Source: Epiperipatus broadwayi
Lineage: Eukaryota; Onychophora; Udeonychophora; Euonychophora; Peripatidae
NCBI GenBank assembly: GCA_028023455.1
Contig: JAQFVV010012575.1
Span: 674,517-738,516, forward strand
DNA: 64,000 nucleotides
Reading direction: 5' to 3'
In this document: positions 34,570-47,600 of the stretch, in pieces
Layout of the letters: each line of letters opens with the position of its first letter
Numbering within the stretch: the stretch's first letter is position 1
The notes under the pieces: generated by a model
The model's database searches: none
Told to the model about the DNA's origin: nothing
Seen by the model: only the letters and a program-made list of their open reading frames with translations
Position numbers and translations under genes: made by a program

Positions 34570-36290
34570 AAAATAAATTCTACTCTTACATATACATGAA
34601 ATACTTGTTTGTCAGATGATAAATTGATGAAAAATAATATATTTATAATAATTGTAAAAAAAAAAACACAATTCACTTTTATACTGACATATGTAGAGAA
34701 CCAATAACATGAAATATATATATATATGACAAAAAACTATTTAAAATGGATTGAGATCTCAATGAAGTGTATAATAAATAAACTCATTTACTTAAATTTT
34801 TTAATCCCCCCCCCCAAACCATACTGACTTCACAATCCCAAAGTTAATATAATAATTAACAAGTCTTATAAAATTTAAAACAAATGTTTTCCATTCTTTT
34901 CATATCACATGTAAATTTATCCTTATAAATAATAACAAAAAATATTAAAAGAAAATTAACATATTAATTTTAATTTAAAAGGAAAATGAGACTTTTGCTA
35001 AGTAAATTACTTTTAATGATTCTAAATTATTATTTATTTATAATGGAGTTACTTAAAATAATCTCATCAAAATTTTATTTTATTTTATTTATTTGATGAG
35101 CTCTATGAAAACACAATGCTTTTTTCTTCCATGTTTAAAATATTGAATGTCAATCTAATGTTAAGATCTCTGATTATTATTTAATTATTATTATGGATTT
35201 ATATATAAATGATGAAACTAGCAGATTTTTGGTGCAACAAAATGCTTGTTTTAGTCATGCATGTTCCTCTTCATTGATAGATTCCTCTTAGAATCCATGA
35301 TTTACTTTTTCTTTGACTTTTTTATTTTTAAATAAATATTGTAATTTGTTCCAGTGATATAAATAAATCTGACAATGGTAGATATAATTTAGGCATTAAT
35401 TTTTAATATTGGGGCATCATACAGAACTACCAAAGGTTACACACTAAAAAGAAAAGACCAGCACCAAACTGAATCTCTACTAGGTCATAGTAAGCATGAA
35501 TTTAAATTGATTCAAAATATTTCTAATTGTAAGATCTAAATATTAACTCACTGTGAATTGAAAGACTGTGAATGTTGATTTCTAAAATGAGGTAGTGGAC
35601 TTAATTAGTGAAGAATTTACTAGCTTCACACTCTCAAATCAAAATGCTTTACATTTGTCCATATAATTAGAAAGTAGAATAAGATGACCGCTCTTATCTT
35701 TATAAAGTTGTAATCTTGTGTTAAGATTTGTAGAGGTCCATCTTGAGGTAAAATTAGGCACTCAAGGTGCATAGTATTAAGGTTAAAGCCTTATATGCAT
35801 TTAGGTCATAGTAAATAAATATCAATCCAACTGGTCACAAAGCATCTCCACAATTGTTAATTTGTGAGGTAAACTCATTGATAAGATTTCCAAAACAGTT
35901 ATGGCCAATTAGAAATGTTTTTTTCTTGTTGACTAGCATGTAAATCATAATAATATTTGCAACAATAGAAACAACAAAACACCTTTACAAAATACTGTAT
36001 TTAATCATCTTTGATTTAGTTTTTTTTATTTATTAATATTTAATATCTTTGAAGATAATTAATTTTATTTTTGAATCTTATTTTGAAAAGAAACAAAGAA
36101 TAAACTTTTTATTTATATCAAATTTATATTTTTAATTTGTTACCCCATTATTATTTGCCTTTTTTTAAAAAAATACTAAACCTTTCAAATTAAAAAACAA
36201 CAATCCATAATAACCCTTTTTATTTATTTTTATAGGTTATATATGCAGCCTATGACAGAGAGGTCAGAAATAATAATAATCTATTTATTT
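34570..36290. other. AT-rich non-coding stretch
   Basis: No gene seen. Includes a C-run near 34806. Part of it, 35555-35780, is a dispersed repeat listed separately. Confidence 0.45.
35555..35780 (+). repeat. dispersed direct repeat, copy 1 (pair with 40050)
   Basis: Shares, in order, TGAATTGAAAGA, GTGGACTTAATTAGTGAAG, TAGCTTCACACTCTCA, GTTAAGATTTGTAGAGGTCC and TTGAGG with 40050-40275. Diverged and non-coding. Confidence 0.5.
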
Positions 36291-36299
36291 TTTATTCTT

Positions 36300-36850
36300 T
36301 ACTAAACTAATAATCAGATTTTTTAAGCTAATGCACATGCGCTTTGTGGATCTTAACAATAAATGAATACTCTCATTTTCCAATACAAGCTAAAGTTTTT
36401 GTGAAAGAATAGAATGAATCCACCTATTCTTTCAACCCAAACATTTAAGTATGCTTAAAAAGCTGATTATTAGTTTATTACAATTCAGAAACACCGTGCT
36501 ATATAAAATAAATATCTTATTTACATATGTTTAATTTCATTTAAGAATGATGTATCTTAAATTCTAGTAAATTTCACAGACATTATTTGTAAAAATAATT
36601 TAAAGTGATTGTTTAATATCTTCACGCTCTCATTTCCAGTACTTAAGATTTGCCCATACTTAAACATTTGGGTTGAAAGAATAGTTGGATTCATTCTATT
36701 CTTTCACAAAGACTTTATCATGTATTGGAACATGAGAGTATTCATTTATTGTTAAGATCCACAAAGCACACGTGCATTAGCTTAAATAGCTGATTATTAG
36801 TTTATTACAATTCAGAAACATTGTGCTATATAAAATAAATATCTCTTTAC
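36300..36850. repeat. foldback element with ~150-bp arms and direct flanks
   Basis: The left arm (about 36305-36465) contains GCTTTGTGGATCTTAACAAT and GAAAGAATAGAATGAATCCA. The right arm (about 36652-36800) carries their reverse complements. Both arms are followed on their right by the same direct sequence AGCTGATTATTAGTTTATTA and CAATTCAGAAACA (36461 and 36790). The middle is AT-rich and non-coding. It resembles the other foldback elements in the window in size but not in sequence. Confidence 0.6.
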
Positions 36851-36859
36851 TAAATTAAA

Positions 36860-38285
36860 AATTCAAGAAAATATCTAATTCAATATACATATATTAGAGG
36901 AAATTGCTGCTATAATTATAAGAAATATAAAAATACAGTATTACAAAAAGTATACTAAAAAAATAGTTAAAATAAATATTAAAGTTTAAATTCTATTGTA
37001 GCATCTTTATATGATATATATTTTAATGTGACATTTATTATTAAACTATATATTTTAAAGGAAAATTGGGGGAAAATATTATTAAAGATTATAGAATGAA
37101 AGTTAAACTTATTGAGCAAATACAAAAAAGACTGAAGTTGAGGAGAAAAAATAATCAATTATTGGTATCACACATAAAAGATAAAAATGACAAGAAGTAT
37201 AAATAAAGATGTTTAAAATGGGATGAAACAGTTCCACTTTCTTACAAAATACAATTAGAACTGGGAAAGATGAAGGCTACACTATACAACATAGATATTT
37301 TCATTACTTTTTATGATATGATGATAAAAAAACATAATAAAAGAATACAAACAGAAAGAAATCAACAGGATTAGTAATTTATTTAGAATTATATTTTTAT
37401 ATTTTATTTAATCTTCATTACTTTTAAAAGCAATTGAATTTAAATGCAGTAAATTGCCTAAACAAACAAACAAATGCTGAATTATAAATAGAAATATGTT
37501 GAAACTGAATGGATTAGAATACAATTGGAATTAGAGAAGTTTTCTAAAAACTAAAATATTTAAATGAAAATGGACAGTAAAATTGAGGAACAGATGATAA
37601 TAAAAAAATTTAGTGTAATATCTGAATATGTTTAAAAAAAATAAAATTTATATTGGAAAATGTAAGTTTGAAGATTCATTCATTTGTTGGAATGACCTTC
37701 TTTCAGATTATTTAAAGGATTGACTTTTAATAGGTCAAAAATGGCTATTAAATAAATATAAGCCTTATTTAACATTTTCAGTATTGCTACATTTCATTAA
37801 GTGATTAAATCTTCCACTGCTACTTAGACCTCTATAATACAAGTTATCTTAGTCAATATTTCACTAGACAAATTGCCAAACTCATCATGTGATTCAAACA
37901 CATAATGGAAAGCAACTTTATCCAAATAAAACATATAAAAAGTCATTTAATTGATCTTTTTAAAGCAATAAAATAAACAATAATGTTATATAAAATTATT
38001 TTTAATTAGTTTTTTTTTTAACTGATTACTTCTATAAGATACCATCTTTATTACTGTATCAACCTTCTGTCTCTTAGATATTCAGACTTTTTTCATAATC
38101 AAATAAATGTAGGTAATGAATTTAATTTTTTTTTATTAAATTAAATTTTTAAAGAAATATTGACTAATAAATTTACATTTTCTGTTTCATAGTTATAATT
38201 ATATTTTTAAAGGACTTCATTCATTCCTGTAAATATGCCAAATGCTCTGTTTAACTTATTATAAACAATTAAAATAAAGTGTTAA
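36860..38285. other. AT-rich non-coding stretch
   Basis: No supported gene. Purine-rich between 37060 and 37360 without an extended open frame. Confidence 0.45.
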
Positions 38286-38289
38286 ATAT

Positions 38290-38790
38290 TATTACAATTT
38301 TTTGTTAAAAACCCATAGATTGAAATTGGCACCTAAACACACAGACTTCCTTCTCAAAATTAATCTAGGTAGTCTCTCCACTGCTACATTTCTTAATAAA
38401 AGAGGCTTCAACATAAAGCCTATCTGCTGTCACTGTCTTTCCAGCCTGGAAGATATTGATCATATCCTTTGCCTTTGCCCAGTCTGGCAAGGACTAAGAC
38501 AAAACTTCCAGAAATACATTAAAAATAATGGTACGGATCTAACATCACTTCAAGGGGTTATAAATAGAGGCATTTTCACTGAAATCAGGCTTGCCGCATA
38601 CATAAACTTTGCCATCTGCTTGACCAGATGCAAGATGATTTTTCAAAAATTATCGTCTGATAAACTTAATAACTGCTTCCTCAACATAATTAATAATATT
38701 CAAGAAACAGACAAGAGAGAGGCAGATCCATACCTGGCCATATTAACCTGGGAATTCCAACTGGCCTAAACAGCACCTGATCAACCAACC
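38290..38790 (+). mobile_element. LINE 3' fragment: C-terminus of ORF2
   Basis: One open frame of about 155 codons. Near the start it reads KHTDFLLKINLGSLSTATFL, matching the same place in the LINE at 44-49 kb. It then has a Cys/His knuckle (C-C-H-C ... H-I-L-C-L-C), the zinc-binding C-terminal region found in L1/Tx1-type ORF2 proteins. It ends with I-L-T-W-E-F, comparable to ends of the other fragments. Being open over its whole length it looks younger than most copies here. It is 5'-truncated, and I could not define the tail or a target duplication. Confidence 0.7.
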
Positions 38791-39091
38791 CCTAAATAAT
38801 TTATTTGAAAATAACTATTAAGATATAATAAAATCCTCCAACCATAGCTCACCAAAACAGGGCTTACTAACAATGGTATTTCATTATAGACTAGATGAAT
38901 GATATATTCAACTTGCATCCATTGATTAAGTTCTTCACTAACACTCATTTTGTATTCTACTGACTTTTGGATCAATCCTTCTTTGTATATATCACCCTGT
39001 AATCACACCTATTTAATTTTTGTTGTTTTCTTTGTATTTGCCTTCATAATATTCCTTTTCTTTCATAACAACTATGGTACTTACTGTAAGC

Positions 39092-39216
39092 TTTAGTAAT
39101 TGACAGATGCAGATGGCAGTGCTTAACAAATCCTTATCCAATGCTGTTTGGGGATATTAAAAAGGACATAAGGATTTATTAAGCACTATCATCTATATCT
39201 GTCAATTACTAAAGGT
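39092..39216. repeat. small inverted repeat with related sequence at 39590-39720
   Basis: CTTTAGTAATTGACAGATGC and AGTGCTTAACAAATCCTTAT on the left pair with ATAAGGATTTATTAAGCACT and TCTGTCAATTACTAAAGG on the right. The sequence just beyond the right arm (GAAAGAAAAGTTAACTGCTG, CAGCATTGAG) is repeated in diverged form at 39676-39705. Confidence 0.55.
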
Positions 39217-40049
39217 TACACTAAATGGCATAGCTGTGGTGGAAAGAAAAGTTAACTGCTGTAACAGCATTGAGTACACTAACATCATGCGATCATAATA
39301 TTAATTTTATTAAACTATTCTTATGTTCAGGATAAAAGGGAAAGTAAAAAAAAACTAAAGACACCATAATATACAGAAAGTAAACTGGCTTGAATTTTAT
39401 ATGACTAAACAGGCAAATTGGCTATATGTTATTCAAATTGGGAGCATGGCTTGATAGTGAAACAGAAAAGTAAATGATGGTTGGCAGAGGAAAGGTGCAT
39501 TTGATAATCACTGAAGGTTCAGACATTGGTCCAAGATCAAAATTTCTTACTGAAGAAAGCCATAAGATTGGAACCCATCTAGGTATATCAGATAGAATAG
39601 CATTCAATAGGAATTTATTAAGCTTGATCATCCATGTATGTCAACTATGAAAGCAGCATAGATGTGGGGAAAGAAAAACAGAATGCTGCTAAAACAACAT
39701 TGAGGAACCTGAAATGATGTTATAGACTCCGTGATATTTTATTGATTTTAACATTTGTTAGACTTATAATTTTCAAAAATAAATATAATCCTAAAATTAT
39801 TGTATTAATTTTGCAAGTAAGCAAAAAAGGATACTAAATTTTAGTATTCAAGTTTAAAAAAAACGGTAAATGAATAATGTAATGCTTTTTTTTTATATAA
39901 ATAATACATAATTCATTAATAATACAATTAAATAATAAATATAATATTTGAAGTTTAAAAACTCAATTTATAATTATAAATTTATTTAATGCACATTACA
40001 ACTTTAAATTATCGTAATAGATTTCTAACTATAAAACTATTTCATTGAC

Positions 40050-40275
40050 TCATTATAAATTGAAAGATTTCATGAGTACTAATTGGCAATAGGAATTGTG
40101 GACTTAATCAGTGAAGTATTGAATAGCTTCATGCTCTCAGATCTAACTGCTTCAGCTTCACCTATTTATATAGAAAGTATCCCCTCTTTTCTTCCAAAGT
40201 GTAAGCTTGTGGTTAAGATGTGTAGAGGTCCCTATCTTCGCATTTTCAAGCGCACATTCTTGAGGTTTATTGCCT
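40050..40275 (+). repeat. dispersed direct repeat, copy 2 (pair with 35555)
   Basis: See the copy at 35555-35780. Shared phrases include GTGGACTTAATCAGTGAAG, TAGCTTCATGCTCTCA and GTTAAGATGTGTAGAGGTCC. The short open frame here is not conserved in the other copy. Confidence 0.5.
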
Positions 40276-40279
40276 TAGT

Positions 40280-41000
40280 ATATATCAATTTATAATTATA
40301 AATAAATGACAAAAATTAAAAGCTATGGTCTTTATGAAGGTATTTTTTTTGCCAATAATGATTTCCTATTTCATGTTATTATATTTTACTTGATTTATTT
40401 TCATCTAAAACACAATTATGTTTAAATAAAGTCTGAATGTAAACATCATGTAGTCATCAAAATCAATTACTTTATTTAATTGTATAAATTAAAAATAAAC
40501 AAGTAAACAAACTAATTGTGAATTTATAATTTTTAATTTCAGTATTTCAACAACAATAAAAAAAAATCTTGTACGATAATAATGATTAGTTTGTAGGACA
40601 ATAAAGTGTTTCACTTTTGATTCTGCTTTATTATTCACTGAATACTACTAACAAATAGTGATTTTAGTTTGTATTAATATTATGTAATATATATTTTAAG
40701 TTTTTTCCATCAAATGAATATAAAACCATCCAATGAATATTGTATATAGTTAAAATTAAACTTTTTTAAATGGATAGTAAAAGCAATTGCTATACCAAAA
40801 ATTCAAACAAAATGATTCAGTAATTGAGATAGACAAGTTATATAATAATAAAAAAAATATTTACTTTTTTAGTTTCCTTTACACATAATAGAGTTCAGTG
40901 AAGTTGCTGTCTTCCTGAATATATTTATTTTTGCTACTATAGTACTTAAAGAATAGAAGAAATCTACATAATATAAGCAGAAAAAAACCATCAGATAAAG
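40280..41000. other. AT-rich non-coding stretch
   Basis: No gene or classified element seen. Confidence 0.45.
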
Positions 41001-41770
41001 ACATGTACAGTTAGTTTTAATAAAAGTTTTTTTATGTTATTAATTCTAAGCTTGCGTCTTATACACAATTAAAGAAGTTGTATAACAATAAATAAGCCGA
41101 GTGCTTTCAGGGATTCTATGTTCCCATATTCATATCTCTTTTCACTAATAGTTAGTAGATATCACAGTAAGGTATGCAAATTATGTAATAATATTTAAAT
41201 GACCCACATTTTAGAAATTGTAAAGCAGATATCTCTTCTATTGATGGCTTTAGGGTATTCTGTGATGAAACAAGCCTCCTTCACTTTGTGCTTCACATCA
41301 TTGTACTCAGTGCAAATTATCTCAGCTGGAAAGTGTGACCAGAAACTCTCTCATGCTCTACAAATATCGAGCTGCCTTCTGCCTTAGTTCACATTCTACT
41401 ATATATGTATCAATGCTGTGATACCCTAGTGGCGATGTTTGCTTTGGTTTCTCCATAGTACATTGCTTGGCAACCTCCTTGTACACAACATGGGGGGTTA
41501 GTTTGGGTGTGATTTTGTCCTCTGTATTATTGATTAGACTATTAGTTGTAGGAGGTGAGTGAAAGCCTACTTCAAAGTCATTGGAAAGTGTTTTAACTAA
41601 ATGTTTAGCTATAGAGGGTATGTATGGTAGCAGAATCCAAGATTTATTTTCTATAACTGGGTTAAATCTAAGCTTGTGGTAAAACTGTTTGACTTTTCTA
41701 TTGATAAGTGCCTTTCTTCAAGTCTGCCACTTATGTTATTAAGTCAAGTCAATAAATTAACACTAAATGA
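41000..41770 (-). pseudogene. Penelope-like element: linker and GIY-YIG endonuclease
   Basis: From about 41705 one minus-strand frame is open for some 75 codons, including KSWILLPYIPSIAKHLVKTL, the conserved linker between RT and endonuclease in PLEs. After a frameshift it reads GCQAMYYGETKANIATRVSQ and H, the GIY-YIG core with an intact GET. A last frame gives KHKVKEACFITEYPKAINRR, the usual PLE C-terminus. The sequence beyond (about 41080-41160, AAGCCGAGTGCTTTCAGGG) matches an arm of the palindrome at 43153-43547, so that arm belongs to the same element family. Two or three frame changes and stops make it inactive. Confidence 0.8.
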
Positions 41771-41779
41771 GGGATGGGA

Positions 41780-43150
41780 TGAAATACCTATTCCTGGATG
41801 CAGACTTTAAAACTGAAATTTAGTAAAACTTTTTTCAAAGTGTGTTTTTATTTTCATTTTTGTTATTTATTAAAAAATAGATCTTTTAAGATATGTAATT
41901 TTTCAATAAAGTAATATGTTTGTGTGTATTAAAAAAATAGGTATCAAATAATTTGAAAAATTATAGTTTTAAAATATTATAGCTAATAAAAATAATATGT
42001 TAAAAACTGTTATAATTTTACTGGTAACAAAACATATATCTGAATTAAAACAATGCTATAATTTATTCTTCTCATATCAAATTCACACAAAAATAATTTA
42101 AACATCATTTTATTATTTATTTGTTTTAATTTTAAATAATAGAAAACAAAATTGCTTAACCTTTTGGGTTTATTTTTTAAATATAATAGTGTCACTTAAG
42201 TTGCTGTCTTTCTGCATATATTAATTTAAGTAAACTATATTGATCCTATATGAGAAAATTCATAATCTATAAAAATTAGAACAAAAATAACCACTTTATG
42301 GAAAAGATAACAGACACATAGCCGTGTCATTTTGAAAGCAAACATTAGTGTCAAAGAAAGAGCTAACAATTAGATATAGCAGAGAAAAATTTTCGTCATT
42401 TGACTAAAACGTTCTTAGAAGAAAAAATGATAAAGTTTTATTCAAACAAAAATATTACTTTTATATTTATAGACTAAATATTAAATATCAATAAAACCGC
42501 TTTTTTAAAACATAACTTTATTATAATAACTTTTTTTATTTTGCTTAAAGGTCAAGTCATTCTTAATAAGTTTAACATTAATTAATTTGTTGAAAGCAAA
42601 TAATTTTCTTAATAAACCAATTAATTTCATACTGCATTTAAAATTTAATTAAATTCAACCTTGTACACAGTAAAAAAAAAGTTGATATTTTTAACTATTA
42701 AAACACAAGAATTTTAAAATTTCTAATAAGATTTTTTTATTAAGAGCTTGAAGTCAGTTTTGAAAGTAATTTATAACATAATTTATATTTTGAATAAAAT
42801 TTTAAAATTTGCATCATTTTTTATTTTCCACACTTGGTTTATATCCAAGAAAATTGAAAATAAATTATAGTGTGCATAAAAACATAATTTATGTGTTCAA
42901 AACAATAGAAAAAAAAGCAAGAAAAAAATATATAAATAATATACACATATATATAGTATTGTGAACGATAAAACATAAAGAAATTAACTAAAGGCAAAGA
43001 ACGCAAACATAGTAATAAAAATATATTATAACTAGAAAGTAACAATTGACAATATTGTAGGTAAATATTATAGATCAATTATCAATAACAACAACAACAA
43101 CAATAAAATTAAATCTATATAAAATGAAATACTTATAAATAATGTTTTGT
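41780..43150. other. AT-rich non-coding stretch
   Basis: No supported gene. Small CAA repeats at about 43089-43103 and (TA)-rich tracts near 42930. Confidence 0.45.
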
Positions 43151-43152
43151 TT

Positions 43153-43547
43153 TAATAATAGCTGATGAGTTGCGGTGAAACTTTTCTATATAACAATTTA
43201 TGTAGGCTTAGTGCTTTCAGAGTTTTGTTACTCCATCATCATAGCCTCTTTAGATTATCAACATCATTATATGCAAATGTGTGCATAGAGAGGAATAACA
43301 TCAAGAGAAAAATCAAGGGAGCTTGTTTTATTACCAGTTTCATCAACTCAATAAATAGAAAAGACACTTGTTTTGCCGTTCCAGAAAATGGATAATATAA
43401 AAAAAATAGTTTTGCATACATTTGCATATAATGACGTTGATAATCTAAAGAGACTATGATTATGGAACAGCAAAACTTTGAAAGCGCTAAGCCTACCTAC
43501 ATTGTTATATAGAAAAGTTTCGCCTCAACACATCAGCTTATTATTAA
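43153..43547. mobile_element. foldback PLE terminus: ~135-bp inverted arms around a PLE C-terminal coding piece
   Basis: The left arm (43153-43286) begins ATAATAGCTGATGAG and includes TGTAGGCTTAGTGCTTTCA. The right arm (43412-43547) is its diverged reverse complement ending CATCAGCTTATTAT. The loop encodes, on the plus strand, IKGACFITSFINSINRKDTC, matching the C-terminal end of PLE endonucleases (compare 41.2 kb). The arm starts with CTGATGA, 8 nt, then GAAAC, the spacing of a hammerhead with a very short stem II. It is therefore probably a 3' end of a PLE with inverted terminal repeats. Confidence 0.65.
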
Positions 43548-43614
43548 TTACAAAGTAATGGTGAAATAAAATATTTATTACAATATTATGTTTGAAGAAA
43601 AGAATGAGATTGTC

Positions 43615-43724
43615 TTGCATTGGTGGTCGAGAGGTCAGCGCGACTGCCTTACACTTGCAGGCAGTTGCCCGGGTTGTGAGTTCATGTTCCGGCTGATGCT
43701 ATGACACTTTAAAAAACAAAACAA
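43615..43724 (+). mobile_element. short tRNA-derived SINE, plus orientation
   Basis: Third copy of the family at 5846 and 6711: TTGCATTGGTGGTCGAGAGG, a longer anticodon-like loop (CTGCC and GGCAG with 11 nt between), box B-like AGTTCATGTTC, tag GATGCTATGACAC and an A-rich tail. Confidence 0.65.
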
Positions 43725-44137
43725 AAAGAATGACATGGTTAAAAAAATAATTTTTTTACCATCCAATAAATGTCTATTTTTATAAATCAATCTATAGATT
43801 GATTACTTAAATGGTAATGAATAAACGTTATTTTCACTAATATTTAATTTTTTATCAATATCAGGCCAATAGATATTTTTATTAAAAATAATATTTCTAA
43901 AAAGTCATGATTATATTGAATTGTGTTGTCTAACAAAGTGCTCATGCAATGTGAACTTTTTTAAATGATGACTTCTAACTATAATGTATTCTATTAAATG
44001 GCATTGTTTTGAGTGTAGATGTATCCTTGTTTCTTTATAGTGGTTTTTCTGCCTAAGTTTAGTATTAAAATTGAAAGATTGATAATAAATAATTGAATTA
44101 CAATATTATAAAAAAAAATTTTTTTTGTAGAAGATCA

Positions 44138-44180
44138 AAATAAATTTGCTCTGAAGAAGACTGCAGGTCAGTCGAAACAT
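44138..44180 (+). other. retroelement 3' motif with hammerhead-like core
   Basis: CTGAAGAAGACTGCAGGTCA followed by GTCGAAAC: a CTGANGA core, one extra base, a 5-bp stem (GACTG with CAGTC) and GAAAC. This word is common near the ends of animal retroelements. The extra base and lack of a clear stem I argue against an active ribozyme. Confidence 0.3.
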
Positions 44181-44457
44181 AGACATATGTATATGTACAA
44201 ATAAAGAGTTTTGCTAAAAAGTATTTGAAGGGGTTTGGATAAATTGTATTTATAGGATAATATGGCAAAAATACAGAAAAGTGTGATTTTGGTAATATTA
44301 TAAACAATCTACTATACTATAGTATTTTTAAAAATACAATGGATTAATTATTCATGTGGTCTGATGCAGTGATAGAGTTAAGAGGCAAAGATTACAGCCA
44401 TCTTTGTCACTGCTGATGCTTAAACTTCCTATAAATATCCAAGCAATAAAGCCATTC

Positions 44458-44458
44458 A

Positions 44459-44557
<99 letters not shown>
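44458..44557. repeat. (ATT)n microsatellite, ~33 units, 3' tail of the LINE
   Basis: Pure ATT run on the plus strand, so (AAT)n on the minus strand. It directly follows the AATAAA-containing 3' UTR of the minus-strand LINE and is best read as its expanded tail. It produces a meaningless polytyrosine frame. Confidence 0.85.
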
Positions 44558-44639
44558 TTTCAAAAAGGGGGAACTTTATTCAATCTAAAAAACAGGTTAC
44601 ATTATTAATTTTCATTTACATGCATTTACACTGATATTT

Positions 44640-47600
44640 CCGATTGTATATATTGTGTCTTGATCTCTTTTTTAAGTCTATTATTGCTGAACTATTAGAG
44701 ATTTGACCTTTGTTTTACAAGTGACCAAGTAGCCATGAAAATATCTGGGTGTGCTATTTTATTATCTCTGTTTTTTAATTGTGCTAACTTGTTGTGAAAA
44801 GTTTATGGATGCTGCCTTGTATTATTGCCAAAAGCGAATGTGCATCGCTTGCACCAAAATGCATAAAGTACCAAGGTTGCTGCTCAGATTGTTGGGGTGG
44901 ATGTCCTTCAGAATGTACTGATAATATCTTGCAGGAAGATGTTTGATCTTCTGTATATATTTGTTATTTTATGTCGAATATTGTTTAATGCTGGGCATTT
45001 GTAAAACAAATGTTATTGAGTTTCTTCTGCTTGATGGCATAGTGTGCAGAAGGGGTCTATTTTTGTATATAATCTTCTGTATTTTAAGAAATATGATGTT
45101 GGCAAAACATATAGATTTAGTTTCAGAAGGAAATCAAAGAATTTGGGCTCCATAGACCATTTTTTAAATTTTTTAAGCAGCTGTCGGTTGTTTATTCTAA
45201 GCACCTGTGTTGAAATATATGATGTAGATCCTGGGTGTACCATTGCATATATCTGCCAATATGAATATTTTGTTGTTGTTTGCAGTGATATTTGTGTATG
45301 TGTGATTCTGAACTGGTTTATGACTGATGATAAATAGCAATGTGAAGGTGGAGGTGTGTCAGTGTGTGTTATTTGTATTAGATACTGGAGTTCTGGGAAA
45401 TGTCTGCGGGTGGCTATTATAAGGTTTGTGGTTTTTTGTATTCGAAAAATATCTATGTTGTGTAGCCCCAAACCATTGTGTATTGCTGGTCAATTAAGGT
45501 GTTTTGCAGATATTGACACTGTCTTTCTATTCCATAGAAGTTTATTGCAATATGAAGAGATTTTTGATGTAAAAGCTTTTGAGAATTGAATTATGGGAGA
45601 ATAATAGATAATCTTGGTGATCACCAGCTGATTGAACAATTGCACTTTAGCATATATTGAGAGGTATGCTTTTGATAGTAAGGCAGTGATCCGTTCTGCT
45701 TCATCTTTTAACTTGTTCTGGATTTTTTGCCTCATTGTGTTTGTTCCCATGTAGAAAGGAAAGCCGAGGAAAGGAGATGGTTTTGCCTTGGAAAATTTTC
45801 ATGCATAGCTTACTGGTGTATAGAGACCAAGCAGCAGTCTTGTTGTGATTAAATTTTAGATGGTGTGTTGCTTGAAAGTCTTGCAGTATTTTCTGTAGTA
45901 TTAGTATCTGTTTTCTTGATGGTAGGAAGACTGTGATGTCATCCATATATGCAATGCAGGCTATATGTTGTGATGTGCCTGGTATCTGGATGCCTTTGAT
46001 ACTCTGCTGAATTTTGAGTATGAGTGGGTTGATGTAAAAAGTAAATAACAGTGAGCTGAGTGGTGAGCCTTGGGATATGGATTGTGGGAATGAATGACGG
46101 AGAATTTTTGCCATTGAGTATGATATGTATTTCTCTGCTAAGTAGTAGGTTTGTGAGCAGGTATAGATGAGTTTGTGGAATTGTGGTGTCAGCTAGCATA
46201 TTGACTAATGTCTTGATGTCGACCGAGTCAAAAGCCGCTTCTATATCAAGTTGAACTGCAATTGGTGCATACTTCTTTCTGTCCCATACTGAGTTAATAA
46301 CTGTTTTAAATATCATTGCAGCCTGTGCAGTTGATGATTGCTTCCTTGCAAACTGGCTGCGTGAAATTAGTGGTAGAATATGTGACCCTAGGCTGTCTTT
46401 GAGTACTTTTTCAATTATTTTAATCATAAGTGGCCCCATTGAGATTGGTCATAGGTTGGATAGTGTTGATATGTGGACTTTGTTTTGTTGAAGTGGACTA
46501 TTGCTATTGGATATAAACCTTGGATATCATGCAACTTCTGTGATTGATGATTTGCAAGGTCACATAAATATTGGCTAGTGAACTGGCTGAGATGTGCAAG
46601 AACAAATTTGGGTATTCCATGTGCTCCTGGGTGACATGCATTAGGTACTGTTGCTAGTTTAGTAGAAAATTCTGTGATGTTGTATGAGATATTTGTTTCT
46701 GGTTTTCCAAAGACATTAGAATTATATTTGACCAGGTGGTATGCTTGCAGCTTTTGTTTGAAATGCTGATAGATCAGTTTTAACATATTATCTCCTGCAT
46801 ATGTGAGCCCTTGCTCTGTGAATACCATTGGTACTCTGACAGTGGATGGATAGCCCAAGGCCCAGTGAATGTATTTTTCTTGTCCAAGTGTGTTGTTGGC
46901 CGAAGCAGACTACTCTTTTTTATTGCTAGGTAGTTTTTCAGATGGTTACAGATGTTATTGTATGTTTGTGTAAGCCTGCGTATATGTTGTTGACTGGTGT
47001 GTGTTGAGTTTATCATTGTAATCCGCTTATGTATTTCATCAGCCAGAGCTAGCAGTCTTGAGGGTGGGGGGGATTTGCGTGTAATGTGATCTATATTAAA
47101 TGATAAAATGTTTATGAATGCTAAGTATCTTTGAATGGGATTAAGTTGCATATTTTTGATTTTGTGAAGCATTATATATGTTTCTGAAAAAATAAATTCT
47201 GGGGTAGAAGTTGGAAGTAGAATTCTGATTGTTTTACCATGTGTAAGTGCAGTTGTTTGGATTTCTGTCAGATTAATTAGTATGGTTTGTGCAGAGTGAT
47301 CAGAGAAAGGCGATGGGTTGATGTTTAGGCTGATTTGATGGTGTAGCATAGGTGAATAAAAGCACAGATCAATTCTTGGATGTATGACGTCCATTGTGAA
47401 AGGTAACTGCGTCATTTGACAGAAAACTCTCTGCACTCATAAGTGGAATTGATATTTGATGCAGCCACTTTAAAATGAACTCTTGATATTTCATGTTGAA
47501 ATCCCCCAGAGCCAAGTAAGGAGTTTATGATTAATATAATATTTGAGACAATTGTATGACCTGGTGGAATATACACAAATATAACGTTTAGTGTGATGAT

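Noticed and set aside
36235-36261. Second 27-nt microexon (V-I-Y-A-A-Y-D-R-E) after a TTTTTATAG acceptor
   Set aside because: The following GTCAGA is a poor donor and no neighbouring exon fits.
44138-44180. Active hammerhead ribozyme
   Set aside because: One extra base after the CTGANGA core and no convincing stem I; kept only as a retroelement-type motif.
44404-44634. Polytyrosine-containing frame
   Set aside because: Simple translation of the (ATT)n tail of the LINE.
44943-45589. Several plus-strand frames of 70-97 codons
   Set aside because: Antisense shadows of LINE ORF2, which shows RT and knuckle motifs on the minus strand.
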